Assembly (NCBI GenBank): GCA_030690315.1
Contig: JAUYGY010000025.1
Coordinates: 124,001-188,000 of the forward strand
Source: Aequorivita sp.
GTDB taxonomy: Bacteria; Bacteroidota; Bacteroidia; Flavobacteriales; Flavobacteriaceae
DNA: 64,000 nucleotides
Direction: 5' to 3'
Shown one piece after another: positions 39,956 to 49,884 of this stretch. Below the pieces are notes generated by a model. It was given only the letters and a program-made list of their open reading frames with translations, ran no database searches and was not told the DNA's origin. A program made the translations under genes and the position numbers. Positions within the stretch are counted from its first letter, which is position 1, and each line of letters begins with the position of its first letter.

Positions 39956-40666
39956 ATGAAGAAACTATTTTCTGTATTAGTCGTTTTATTTATTGTAAAT
40001 AGTGCCCAAGCGCAATGGTTTTTTAACAAAGAACGTATCGCGAATTTGGAAAACTTTGATAAAAAACGCTTTTCATATGGCTACTTTCTGGGTTTTAACA
40101 GCTATGATTTTAAAATAGATTACAAAGACCAATATGCAGATGATAACACAGATATTCAAGTGGAACGCTCTACGGGTTTTAATGTTGGGCTTGTTGGCGA
40201 TATGCGTGTAAATGAATACATAAATCTAAGGCTTGAACCGGGATTGTTCTTTACTCAGCGAAACCTTACTTTTCCAGGGTTTGCAGAGCAGAAGGACTTT
40301 CTGCGCGAGGTGAAATCTACTTACATTCACGTGCCGCTTTTGGTGAAAGTTTCAACCAAACGCTTGAACAACATAAAGCCGTTTATAGTTGGCGGGGTTT
40401 CCACTTCGCTCAATCTTTCCAGTAATGAAAAAAATCCGGAGGACAACGAGCAGGGAAAATTCCGGATGACCAATGGAACCAATTATTACGAACTTGGTTT
40501 CGGGATCGATTTTTATCTCTTCTATTTCAAATTCACGCCTTCCATTCGTGGCGTTTTTGCGATGAATGACGAGTTGGTTCGCGATGACGATCCCAATAGT
40601 CCGTGGACGGGAAATATCGATAAATTGTCAACTCGAGGAATTTTCGTGAACTTTACCTTTCAATAG
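39956..40666 (+). CDS. porT: PorT/SprT-like outer-membrane beta-barrel protein (T9SS component family)
   Basis: 236 aa with signal peptide, beta-barrel pattern, terminal FVNFTFQ; location directly after ubiE. Confidence 0.7.
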   Translation: MKKLFSVLVVLFIVNSAQAQWFFNKERIANLENFDKKRFSYGYFLGFNSYDFKIDYKDQYADDNTDIQVERSTGFNVGLVGDMRVNEYINLRLEPGLFFTQRNLTFPGFAEQKDFLREVKSTYIHVPLLVKVSTKRLNNIKPFIVGGVSTSLNLSSNEKNPEDNEQGKFRMTNGTNYYELGFGIDFYLFYFKFTPSIRGVFAMNDELVRDDDPNSPWTGNIDKLSTRGIFVNFTFQ

Positions 40667-41381
40667 ATCTTCGGAATTCACTTAACAGAATTGCTGTTGC
40701 CGTTGCTACATTTAAACTTTCTGTTTTCTGTAAATTTCCGAAACGCGGAATTGTTATTTTGTGGGTTATTTTCTGGATTATTTCTTCTGAAATACCATTC
40801 GCTTCATTGCCCATAACTATAATTCCATCTTTGGGAAGTTTTTCGGAATAAACATTTTTCCCATCCATAAATCCTCCATAAATGGGCAGATTCGTCTTTT
40901 CAAAAAATTCTGAAAGCGACAGATAATTTATTTGCACCCGCGCCAAGGAACCCATGGTTGCCTGTACCACTTTGGGGTTGAAACAATCTGCAGTGTCTTC
41001 GGAACAAATTAATTGTTGCACCCCAAACCAATCACACAACCGAATGATAGTGCCTAAATTTCCCGGGTCGCGAATGGCATCTAAGGCCACCATCAATCCA
41101 GAATCCTGCAAAAATTTTGGCTTGGGAATTTCAAAAACTGCCAAAGAAGTATTTGCCGTTTTTAGAAAACTTATTTTGTTGAGTTCTGCTTCTGTTATAT
41201 GAAAGTGATTTTCGGCAACAATCTGTGAGGCATCTGTTGAAAAAAAGGATTGAAGTTTGAGGCCTTCATTTAGCAATTCAGCAATAACTTTTGGCCCCTC
41301 GGCTACAAAAAAGCCTGTTTGGTCACGGTACTTTTTTTGCTGAAGGCTCGTTATTAATTTTGTTTGATTTTTGCTGGCCAA
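40653..41381 (-). CDS. TrmH/SpoU family RNA methyltransferase (probable TTG start)
   Basis: FFVAEGPKVIAELL; ALDAIRDPGNLGTIIRLCDWFG; IIVMGNEANGISEE; SLNVATATAILLSEFRR. Confidence 0.9.
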   Translation of the reverse strand: MASKNQTKLITSLQQKKYRDQTGFFVAEGPKVIAELLNEGLKLQSFFSTDASQIVAENHFHITEAELNKISFLKTANTSLAVFEIPKPKFLQDSGLMVALDAIRDPGNLGTIIRLCDWFGVQQLICSEDTADCFNPKVVQATMGSLARVQINYLSLSEFFEKTNLPIYGGFMDGKNVYSEKLPKDGIIVMGNEANGISEEIIQKITHKITIPRFGNLQKTESLNVATATAILLSEFRRSIER

Positions 41382-41417
41382 AATATAGTATTTTTGAATT
41401 TGAATAAAACCGTACAC

Positions 41418-43976
41418 TTGAAGCACTACCTTACAAAAATATCACTATTTATAGTATTAATCAGTTTGTTTTTTTCCTGTAATTCCGTTAAGCGTGTACC
41501 CGACGGAAAATTTTTACTCACGGAAAATACCATTCTCGTTGATAGCGTAGAAACAAAAGACGCAGGGGTTTACAGTCAATTGGTTCAAAAACCGAATACT
41601 TCCATCCCGCTAATAGGTATATCTTTGGGTTTGCAGATTTATAATCTTGCAGACCCGCAACCAGATTCTACATACTATAAATGGCTTCACAAAAATCCGA
41701 AGCGCGAGGAGCGGCTCATTCGTTTTCTTTCAAAAAAGCAGGTGGATCAATTAGACAGCAGTTATGTTGGGATTAACAAATGGCTGCAAAAATCTGGAGA
41801 TGCCCCAGTGGTTATTGATGAAAAAAAGATTGAAAAATCTGCAGAGCGATTGAAGCGTTGGTACGCGAGTTATGGGTATTTTAATGACGAAGTGGATTAT
41901 AAAATTGAACCCAACGAAAAGAAAAACAAACGGGCCGCCATTACCTATTCCGTGAAAAAACACAAACCCTATTTTGTGGGAGATTCCATTATTGAAAATA
42001 TAAGTTCGCCATTGGTTGACTCTTTATTTCAAATTACCCGAGGCAGTTCGTTTATAGTCCCGGGAAAACAATATGCTGCCACCGATTTTGTGAACGAGCG
42101 CGACCGACTAACCATTCAATTTAGAAATTCGGGGCTTTTTCACTTTGAACAGGAATATGTAGGTTTTGAGGCGGACACCGTAAATACAGAACATAAAGCT
42201 AACATTACCTATATAATTCCCGATAGAAAAATTAGCGAGGGAGACAGTACTTACACAGTTCCCTTTAAAGTTCACACTATCAAAGAGGTTCGGATAGTGA
42301 CCGATTTTTCCTTTGAAAACCGGGATAAACCATTCCAGGATTCCATAAGTTATAAGGGGTATAAACTTTTCAGTTATGGCAAAATGCGCTTTCGCCCAAA
42401 ACCCATCACGGATGCCATTTCCATTACTCCAGGTGAAATTTATCAGGATATTGACAGATCTTTAACCTATAATCAAATTAGCGATTTGGCCATTTTTAAA
42501 TACCCAAATATAAGTTACGCCGATGTAGAAAAAGATAGTACTGGAACATTATTGAATTCTACTATTTTGTTAAGCCCGCGCGAGCGTTTTACGCTTGGGG
42601 TTGATTTTGACGCATACACCTCAACCATACAGCAATTTGGAATCAGTTTTAGTGGAAATATTATTTTTAGGAATGTTTTTCGCGGCGCTGAAATATTACA
42701 AATTTCCGGCCGAGGGAGCTTGGGATCTTCCAAAGATGCTGCGGACAGTGAAAGCAGTTTTTTCAACATTTCAGAATTTGGAGGTGATGTGAAGCTCACT
42801 TTCCCAAGAATTATTTTCCCTTTAAATACTGAAAACCTAATTCCGAAATATATGTCGCCCTCAACCAGTTTAAGTATTGGCTCAAGCGTACAAAACAACA
42901 TTGGTTTGGACAGACAGACCGTTAACGGAATATACAATTACAGATGGAAACCCTCAAAAATCCTTACCTACCAAGTGGATTTATTGAACCTTCAATTTGT
43001 TAGAAACCTCAATGTTGAGAATTATTTCAATGTTTATAAGAATTCCTTTGAAAGGTTAAATGAAATTGCGCAGGACTTAAATTACCCATTCAACAATCCT
43101 TCCCAAAATCCGATGTTGGAAATTCCGGAAGAAACAGATTTGTTTATTACGGATGTGTTGACCAATGGCATAAGTACCGAGCCCAACATTTATCAAGAGG
43201 TATTGAGCATTCGTGAGCGCCAATTTCGACTTAGTGAGAACAATCTCATTTTTGCCACAAATGCTGTTATTACCCGCGATACGAGGGAAAATATTAATGA
43301 CAATAATTTTTCGCGAACCCGAATAAAAATTGAGTCTGCAGGAAATTTGCTCTCGGGAATTTCCAGTCTTGCGGGGCTTGAAAAAAACAGTAGTGGCAAT
43401 TATGAAACTTTGGGAGTAGCCTATTCCCAATACATTAAGGCAGAGACAGAGTATATAAAACACTGGGAAATAAACAGTAAAAATATTTTCGCCATCCGCG
43501 CTTTTGGCGGTATTGCCATTCCATACGGGAACAGTAACAGCATTCCTTTTACGCGAAGTTATTTTGCAGGCGGCGCAAATGATAATCGTGGTTGGAGAGC
43601 TTACGATCTTGGCCCGGGTAGCAGCGGTAGTATTCTCGATTTTAACGACGCAAACTTTAAACTCGCTTTCAATGCTGAATACCGCTATACTATTTTGGGC
43701 GCCTTTAAAGGAGCATTTTTTGTGGATGCTGGAAATATTTGGAATGTCCTCGATAATATTGAAGACGAAGCATCAGTTTTCAACGGAATTGCAGACATTA
43801 AAGAACTTGCAGTAGCAACTGGAATTGGGCTTCGTTATGATTTTGGCTTTTTTGTACTTCGGTTTGACGTTGGTTTCAAAACACACAATCCAGCAAAACC
43901 AATGGGAGAACGTTGGTTTAAAGACTATTCTTTTTCAAAGGCTGTTTACAACATCGGCATTAACTATCCCTTCTAA
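41418..43976 (+). CDS. tamL: BamA/TamA-family outer-membrane lipoprotein (TamL-like; probable TTG start)
   Basis: Lipobox LFFSCNSVKRVPDGKFLLTENTI; Omp85 barrel C-term FFVLRFDVGFKTHNPAKPMGERWF..NIGINYPF. Confidence 0.8.
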   Translation: MKHYLTKISLFIVLISLFFSCNSVKRVPDGKFLLTENTILVDSVETKDAGVYSQLVQKPNTSIPLIGISLGLQIYNLADPQPDSTYYKWLHKNPKREERLIRFLSKKQVDQLDSSYVGINKWLQKSGDAPVVIDEKKIEKSAERLKRWYASYGYFNDEVDYKIEPNEKKNKRAAITYSVKKHKPYFVGDSIIENISSPLVDSLFQITRGSSFIVPGKQYAATDFVNERDRLTIQFRNSGLFHFEQEYVGFEADTVNTEHKANITYIIPDRKISEGDSTYTVPFKVHTIKEVRIVTDFSFENRDKPFQDSISYKGYKLFSYGKMRFRPKPITDAISITPGEIYQDIDRSLTYNQISDLAIFKYPNISYADVEKDSTGTLLNSTILLSPRERFTLGVDFDAYTSTIQQFGISFSGNIIFRNVFRGAEILQISGRGSLGSSKDAADSESSFFNISEFGGDVKLTFPRIIFPLNTENLIPKYMSPSTSLSIGSSVQNNIGLDRQTVNGIYNYRWKPSKILTYQVDLLNLQFVRNLNVENYFNVYKNSFERLNEIAQDLNYPFNNPSQNPMLEIPEETDLFITDVLTNGISTEPNIYQEVLSIRERQFRLSENNLIFATNAVITRDTRENINDNNFSRTRIKIESAGNLLSGISSLAGLEKNSSGNYETLGVAYSQYIKAETEYIKHWEINSKNIFAIRAFGGIAIPYGNSNSIPFTRSYFAGGANDNRGWRAYDLGPGSSGSILDFNDANFKLAFNAEYRYTILGAFKGAFFVDAGNIWNVLDNIEDEASVFNGIADIKELAVATGIGLRYDFGFFVLRFDVGFKTHNPAKPMGERWFKDYSFSKAVYNIGINYPF

Positions 43977-43991
43977 ACCATATAAATTTGT

Positions 43992-43999
43992 TATTTTTG
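43992..43999 (+). promoter_or_regulatory. -7 element TATTTTTG upstream of fba
   Basis: Matches TANNTTTG. Confidence 0.5.
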
Positions 44000-44019
44000 C
44001 TTGCTAAACACATTTGGAT

Positions 44020-45087
44020 ATGAGCCATGGAATTAAGCCCGGAGTAGCTTCGGGGAAAGAAATTCAGAAAATTCATCAATACGCAAAAGAGAAAGGCTTT
44101 GCTATGCCGGCCGTTAATGTTGTGGGCTCGGACAGCGTAAATGCCGTTATGGAAACTGCTGCTACGTTAAATGCACCAGTGATTATTCAATTTTCAAATG
44201 GCGGGGCACATTTTAATGCCGGAAAAGGCCTTTCCAACGAAAATGAAAAAGCCGCAATTGCCGGTGGTATCGCGGGAGCAAAACATGTACACGAACTTGC
44301 AAAAGTTTATGGCGCTACGGTTATTCTTCACACAGACCATTGTGCTAAAAAATTGCTTCCGTGGATTGATGGTTTGCTTGATGCGGGTGAAAAATTCTAC
44401 AAGGAAAACGGAAAACCGCTCTATAGCTCGCATATGATAGATCTTTCCGAAGAACCTATTGACGAAAACATTGAAATCTGCAAACGCTATTTGGAGCGAA
44501 TGAGCAAAATAGGGATGACTCTTGAAATTGAGCTTGGTATTACCGGCGGCGAAGAAGACGGCGTAGATAATACCGATGTAGATTCATCAAAATTATACAC
44601 CCAGCCCGAAGAAGTTGCGTATGCTTACGAAGAGCTTTCAAAAATAAGTGACCAATTTACTATTGCGGCAGCCTTTGGAAATGTACACGGAGTTTATAAA
44701 CCGGGCAATGTAAAATTGAGACCAATTATTTTGAAAAACTCGCAGGATTATGTGCAGAAGAAGTTTAACACCGGCCACAATCCCATAGATTTTGTATTTC
44801 ACGGCGGAAGCGGCTCTTCTTTGGAAGAAATTCGTGAAGCAATTGGCTACGGCGTAATAAAGATGAATATTGATACCGACATGCAATTTGCGTTTACCGA
44901 AGGGGTGCGCGATTATATGGTGAACAATCTGGAATATCTGAAAACCCAAATTGGAAACCCGGAAGGCGACGATGTTCCCAATAAAAAATATTACGATCCA
45001 CGAAAATGGCTTCGCGATGGTGAACTTACCTTTAAGAAAAGACTTGAGCAAGCGTTTAAAGATTTGAACAACGTGAATACGCTTTAA
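44020..45087 (+). CDS. fbaA: Class II fructose-bisphosphate aldolase
   Basis: AMPAVNVVGSDSVNAVMETA; VILHTDHCAKKLLPW; FHGGSGSSLEEI; VIKMNIDTDMQFAF. Confidence 0.96.
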   Translation: MSHGIKPGVASGKEIQKIHQYAKEKGFAMPAVNVVGSDSVNAVMETAATLNAPVIIQFSNGGAHFNAGKGLSNENEKAAIAGGIAGAKHVHELAKVYGATVILHTDHCAKKLLPWIDGLLDAGEKFYKENGKPLYSSHMIDLSEEPIDENIEICKRYLERMSKIGMTLEIELGITGGEEDGVDNTDVDSSKLYTQPEEVAYAYEELSKISDQFTIAAAFGNVHGVYKPGNVKLRPIILKNSQDYVQKKFNTGHNPIDFVFHGGSGSSLEEIREAIGYGVIKMNIDTDMQFAFTEGVRDYMVNNLEYLKTQIGNPEGDDVPNKKYYDPRKWLRDGELTFKKRLEQAFKDLNNVNTL

Positions 45088-45103
45088 TTCAGAATTATGA
45101 ATT

Positions 45104-45131
45104 CATAACTCATAACTCATAACTCATAACT
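45104..45131. repeat. Four perfect tandem heptamers CATAACT
   Basis: Direct reading at 45104, 45111, 45118, 45125; lies between fbaA stop and accD start. Confidence 0.95.
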
Positions 45132-45136
45132 AAAAT

Positions 45137-46003
45137 ATGCCTTGGTTTAAAAGAACAAAAAAGGGAATACAAACTCCAACCGAAGATAAAAAGGATGTTC
45201 CAAAAGGACTTTGGTACAAATCGCCCACTGGAAAAATCGTTGATAGCGAAGAGCTTGAAAAGAATTTTTACGTAAGCCCCGAAGATGGCTACCACGTGCG
45301 GATTGGAAGTAAAGAATATTTCGAAATCCTTTTTGACGGCAACAAATTTAAAGAGCTTGATAAAAATCTTACTTCCAAAGATTCCTTGAATTTTGAGGAC
45401 AAAAAGAAATATACTGACAGATTAAAGGAAGCACAAGACAAAACGGGGCTTAAAGACGCCGTGCGTTGCGCCGTTGGAAAATCAATGGGAGCAGATTTGG
45501 TTGTGGCCTGTATGGATTTCAGTTTTATTGGCGGTTCCATGGGAAGTGTTGTGGGCGAAAAAATTGCCCGTGCCGCAGATTATTCGCTCAAAAAGAAAAT
45601 TCCCTTATTGATAATTTCCAAAAGTGGCGGCGCCCGAATGATGGAAGCTGCACTTTCACTGATGCAATTAGCGAAAACTAGTGTGAAACTTGCTCAATTG
45701 AGTGACGCAGGAATTCCTTATATTTCATTATGTACGGACCCAACTACGGGAGGAACTACGGCTTCTTTCGCGATGTTGGGCGACATAAACATTAGCGAGC
45801 CCGGCGCATTGATTGGTTTCGCAGGACCTCGAGTGGTTCGTGACACCACTGGTAAAGAACTGCCCGAAGGTTTCCAAACCGCAGAATTTGTTTTGGAACA
45901 TGGGTTCCTAGATTTTATAACCCATCGCAGGGATCTTAAACGAAAAATCAATCTCTACCTAGATTTGGTTATGAACAGGCCCTTGCGAGAGAAAAGCGTA
46001 TAA
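45137..46003 (+). CDS. accD: Acetyl-CoA carboxylase carboxyltransferase subunit beta
   Basis: [66 protein letters not shown]. Confidence 0.95.
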   Translation: MPWFKRTKKGIQTPTEDKKDVPKGLWYKSPTGKIVDSEELEKNFYVSPEDGYHVRIGSKEYFEILFDGNKFKELDKNLTSKDSLNFEDKKKYTDRLKEAQDKTGLKDAVRCAVGKSMGADLVVACMDFSFIGGSMGSVVGEKIARAADYSLKKKIPLLIISKSGGARMMEAALSLMQLAKTSVKLAQLSDAGIPYISLCTDPTTGGTTASFAMLGDINISEPGALIGFAGPRVVRDTTGKELPEGFQTAEFVLEHGFLDFITHRRDLKRKINLYLDLVMNRPLREKSV

Positions 46004-46006
46004 AAT

Positions 46007-46037
46007 AAAAAAAAGCTGCCCGATGGCAGCTTTTTTA
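46007..46037 (+). terminator. Rho-independent terminator
   Basis: AAAAAAAAGCTGCCcgatGGCAGCTTTTTT. Confidence 0.85.
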
Positions 46038-46055
46038 ATTTTTATCAATCCTGAA

Positions 46056-46889
46056 TCAATTCATTATAAAAGGATATTCCTGACCGTTGTAAATAAATAC
46101 GGCTTGGTTGTCACACTCTCCATCGCCAAAATCAATAGCTGCGGTTACGCCATCCTGTGTAACTTCAAGTCTTCCTGCAACCAAATATGGACAGGCGGTT
46201 TTATAAACAAGAATCTCGGTCACTTCGCCACTTCGTTCAAAACCATTGCTAAACTGTGTTTGCCAATTTCCAGTTACGTGATACACGTTGTCAACCCAAT
46301 TTCCTGAGCCAACACCTTCAACCCATTCAGAAATACGGGTACCGTTTCGGGTTCCTGTTACTGAATTATTTGGAAAACTTACAGTAATACTTTCGTTAAC
46401 TGTAGATTGGGGATTGCCATTTTGGTTTGCAATTTCATATAAAATAGTTCCGCCACCACTCACCGCATTTCCGTTAAAAACAAAATCCTGGAATGTATAG
46501 TTCACCGTATAAGTACCACTAACCAATGGTCCATATTCCAAAAGGATACTTCCCGAAACAACATTACCGTTGTTCAATGTACAAGAATCACCAAAATCCA
46601 GTAAAATGGTAAACACATTTCCCTGCATTCCAACCGTTATTTCGGTACAAGCGGGAAATAGCGAAAATTGGGTAACGCCACGACCCTCCGTTTCATTTTC
46701 AACAAAAGCCTGCTCCATAATATTGAAGGTTCCATCAGCAATATTGTCCATTTTTGCTGCCCTCGTAGAATTGTCTGAAGAAAGATTAACCTCTTCATTT
46801 GTATTATTCTCTTCTTTTTCACAGCTTGTAAATAGGAAGATACCCATTGTAAAAAATGCCACAATTAATCTAAAAAAATTGATTTTCAT
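46056..46889 (-). CDS. Hypothetical lipoprotein
   Basis: 277 aa, lipobox IFLFTSCEKEE. Confidence 0.7.
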   Translation of the reverse strand: MKINFFRLIVAFFTMGIFLFTSCEKEENNTNEEVNLSSDNSTRAAKMDNIADGTFNIMEQAFVENETEGRGVTQFSLFPACTEITVGMQGNVFTILLDFGDSCTLNNGNVVSGSILLEYGPLVSGTYTVNYTFQDFVFNGNAVSGGGTILYEIANQNGNPQSTVNESITVSFPNNSVTGTRNGTRISEWVEGVGSGNWVDNVYHVTGNWQTQFSNGFERSGEVTEILVYKTACPYLVAGRLEVTQDGVTAAIDFGDGECDNQAVFIYNGQEYPFIMN

Positions 46890-46995
46890 AAATTTGATGT
46901 TTAGGGTTTAGATAAACAGAACGCTGGAAAAGAGGAAATTAATACATTATGGATTAATTTTTATTTGAAACACATCTATTTCAAATTCGATTTTG

Positions 46996-47003
46996 TATTT
47001 TTG
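46996..47003 (+). promoter_or_regulatory. -7 element TATTTTTG upstream of rpsO
   Basis: Matches TANNTTTG. Confidence 0.5.
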
Positions 47004-47060
47004 CCACCTTGATTATCAAAATGGTAGTCAGTACATAAAAATCATTTTAACAATATTGGC

Positions 47061-47330
47061 ATGTATTTATCAACAGAAGAAAAAGGAAAAATTTTTGAAA
47101 AACACGGAAAGTCTAGAACTGACACTGGTTCAGCAGAAGGACAGATTGCACTATTCACGTATCGCATAGAGCATTTAACAAAACACCTTAAAGCAAACCA
47201 CAAGGATTACAATACAGAACGTTCTTTGGTAATGTTGGTAGGAAAAAGAAGAGCTCTTTTGGATTATTTAACCAAAAAAGACGTACTTCGTTATCGTGCT
47301 ATCGTTAAAGAATTAGGATTACGTAAGTAA
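47061..47330 (+). CDS. rpsO: 30S ribosomal protein S15
   Basis: GSAEGQIALFTYRIEHLTKHLKANHKDYNTERSLVMLVGKRRALLDYL. Confidence 0.97.
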   Translation: MYLSTEEKGKIFEKHGKSRTDTGSAEGQIALFTYRIEHLTKHLKANHKDYNTERSLVMLVGKRRALLDYLTKKDVLRYRAIVKELGLRK

Positions 47331-47334
47331 TATT

Positions 47335-47360
47335 CAAAGGGCTCTTACGAGCCCTTTTAT
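47335..47360 (+). terminator. Terminator downstream of rpsO
   Basis: AAAGGGCTCttacGAGCCCTTTT. Confidence 0.8.
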
Positions 47361-47515
47361 TTTTAATTTTCAGAGAATAAATTTCTGAAACACATAGAAA
47401 AGCTACCCAAAGTTTTTCATTGGTCAACCACAACAACACAACAACACTGAACCTGAAAATCAGGTTTTGACCAAAATTAACTGTGCACAACTGCGTGCGC
47501 ATAAATGAAAAACAA

Positions 47516-49774
47516 ATGATACCTAAAGTATTTAGAGAGGTCATAGACCTTGGTGATGGAAGAGAAATTACCATCGAAACCGGAAAATTGGCAAAACAGG
47601 CCCACGGCTCTGTTGTTGTACAATCCGGAAAATGTATGCTACTTTGTACCGTAGTTTCAAACTACCAACAAAGTGACGTTGATTTTCTGCCATTAACAGT
47701 AGATTATCGCGAAAAATTTGCAGCTTCGGGCCGTTACCCTGGCGGTTTCTTTAAAAGGGAAGCAAGACCAAGTGACGGTGAAGTATTGACAATGCGTTTG
47801 GTGGATCGCGTACTGCGCCCACTTTTCCCAAAAGATTACCACGCTGAAACTCAGGTGATGATTCAGTTAATGAGTCATGACGATGATGTTATGCCAGATG
47901 CAATGGCCGGATTGGCAGCTTCTGCGGCTATCCAACTTTCAGATTTTCCATTTGAATGCGCTATTTCTGAAGCTCGTGTGGGAAGAATCAACGGCGAATT
48001 CGTAATAAACCCTTCAAGAGCACAATTGGAAGTATCAGACATCGATATGGTGATCGGCGCTTCCGCAGATTCTGTGATGATGGTTGAAGGCGAAATGAAA
48101 GAAATTTCAGAAGAAGAAATGGTTGAAGCCATCAAGTTTGCACACGAACACATTAAAAAACAATGTGAGGCGCAATTAAGATTGGCTGAAGCTTTCGGAA
48201 GAAAGGAAGTGCGTGAATATGATTCGGCTCGTGAAGATGAAGATCTAGCGAAGAAAATCCACGATTTAACCTATGATAGAGTTTACGCTATTGCAAAGGC
48301 AGGATCGGCAAAACATGAAAGAAGCGCTTCATTTTCAGAAATAAAAGAAGAAATCAAAGCTTCTTTTTCGGAAGAGGAAAAAGCAGAGTTTGGAGACTTG
48401 GTCTCAAAATATTATTACAAAGCTGAAAAAGCCGCAGTTCGCGATCTTACCTTAAACGAAGGTTTGCGTTTGGACGGAAGAAAAACAGACGAGATTCGCC
48501 CAATCTGGTGCGAAATTGACTATTTGCCATCCGTACACGGTTCCGCACTTTTTACACGTGGGGAAACACAAGCCTTGTCAACAGTTACTTTGGGAACTTC
48601 AAGAGAAGCAAACCAAATTGACATGCCTTCTTTTGAAGGCGAAGAAACTTTTTACCTTCACTACAACTTCCCTCCTTTTTCAACCGGTGAGGCCCGCCCA
48701 ATTCGCGGAACTTCCCGAAGAGAAGTTGGTCACGGAAATTTGGCTCAAAGAGCTTTAAAAGGAATGATCCCAAAAGATTGTCCTTACACAGTACGTGTTG
48801 TTGCAGAAGTATTAGAATCTAACGGTTCTTCATCTATGGCAACAGTATGTAGCGCAACTATGGCCTTGATGGATGCTGGGGTTCAATTGAAAAAACCAGT
48901 TTCTGGTATTGCAATGGGATTAATCTCTGATGCTAAGACTGGAAAATATGCAGTGCTTTCCGATATTTTAGGCGATGAAGATCACTTGGGCGATATGGAC
49001 TTTAAAGTAACCGGAACAGCAGACGGAATCACCGCTTGCCAGATGGACATTAAAGTGAAAGGTCTTTCCTATGAAATTTTGGTAAATGCTTTAAAACAAG
49101 CCTCTGCCGGTCGTTTGCACATTCTTGGTAAATTAATCGAGACTATTGCAACCCCAAATGCAGATGTGAAGCCACACGCTCCAAAAATGATTACCGTTAC
49201 TATTCCGAACGAATATATTGGTGCATTGATTGGGCCAGGTGGAAAAGTAATCCAACAACTTCAGAAAGATACCAAAACAACAATTGTAATTAACGAAGAT
49301 CCTATTACCGAAGAAGGTATCGTGGAAATTCTTGGAACAAACCAAGAAGGAATTGATGCCGTATTGGCGAAGATTGATTCGCTTACCTTCAAACCGGAAG
49401 TTGGTGGTTCTTACAAAGTGAAAGTAATCAAGATGCTTGATTTTGGAGCTGTTGTTGAATATTTGGATGCTCCAGGAAATGAGACTTTGCTTCACGTAAG
49501 CGAACTTGCTTGGGAAAGAACAGAAAACGTAGCCGATGTTGTGAATATGGGTGATGTTTTTGAAGTGAAATTTATTGGCTTCGATCCTAGAACGAAAAAA
49601 GATAAAGTTTCAAGAAAAGCGTTGTTGCCAAAACCTGATGGTTACGTAGAGCGCCCACCACGCGACGATAGCCGAAGCGGTGGAAGAGACAGCCGTGATA
49701 GTCGTGGACGCGATAACCGTGGCCGTGACAGTCGTGACAATCGCGATAGAGATAGAGATAGAAAAAGAGATTAA
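47516..49774 (+). CDS. pnp: Polyribonucleotide nucleotidyltransferase
   Basis: [51 protein letters not shown] and S1 domains; start trimmed to ATG 47516. Confidence 0.97.
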   Translation: MIPKVFREVIDLGDGREITIETGKLAKQAHGSVVVQSGKCMLLCTVVSNYQQSDVDFLPLTVDYREKFAASGRYPGGFFKREARPSDGEVLTMRLVDRVLRPLFPKDYHAETQVMIQLMSHDDDVMPDAMAGLAASAAIQLSDFPFECAISEARVGRINGEFVINPSRAQLEVSDIDMVIGASADSVMMVEGEMKEISEEEMVEAIKFAHEHIKKQCEAQLRLAEAFGRKEVREYDSAREDEDLAKKIHDLTYDRVYAIAKAGSAKHERSASFSEIKEEIKASFSEEEKAEFGDLVSKYYYKAEKAAVRDLTLNEGLRLDGRKTDEIRPIWCEIDYLPSVHGSALFTRGETQALSTVTLGTSREANQIDMPSFEGEETFYLHYNFPPFSTGEARPIRGTSRREVGHGNLAQRALKGMIPKDCPYTVRVVAEVLESNGSSSMATVCSATMALMDAGVQLKKPVSGIAMGLISDAKTGKYAVLSDILGDEDHLGDMDFKVTGTADGITACQMDIKVKGLSYEILVNALKQASAGRLHILGKLIETIATPNADVKPHAPKMITVTIPNEYIGALIGPGGKVIQQLQKDTKTTIVINEDPITEEGIVEILGTNQEGIDAVLAKIDSLTFKPEVGGSYKVKVIKMLDFGAVVEYLDAPGNETLLHVSELAWERTENVADVVNMGDVFEVKFIGFDPRTKKDKVSRKALLPKPDGYVERPPRDDSRSGGRDSRDSRGRDNRGRDSRDNRDRDRDRKRD

Positions 49775-49790
49775 TTTCTTTTTCAGTAAA

Positions 49791-49824
49791 TAAAAAAAGC
49801 CTTCAGAAATGAGGGCTTTTTTTA
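49791..49824 (+). terminator. Terminator downstream of pnp
   Basis: AAAAAAAGCCTTCagaaatGAGGGCTTTTTTT. Confidence 0.75.
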
Positions 49825-49884
49825 TTTATCACGCAACCTTTCAAAAATTTTCAGACTATAGGTTAAGAAAACAATCAAATTATC

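Noticed and set aside
44638-45051. 137-aa ORF antisense to fbaA, and similar ORFs antisense to tamL, pruA and accD
   Set aside because: Overlap well-supported conserved genes; no independent coding evidence.
45104-45131. Possible CRISPR mini-array at tandem heptamers
   Set aside because: Units are 7 bp with no spacers and no cas genes; a simple tandem repeat.
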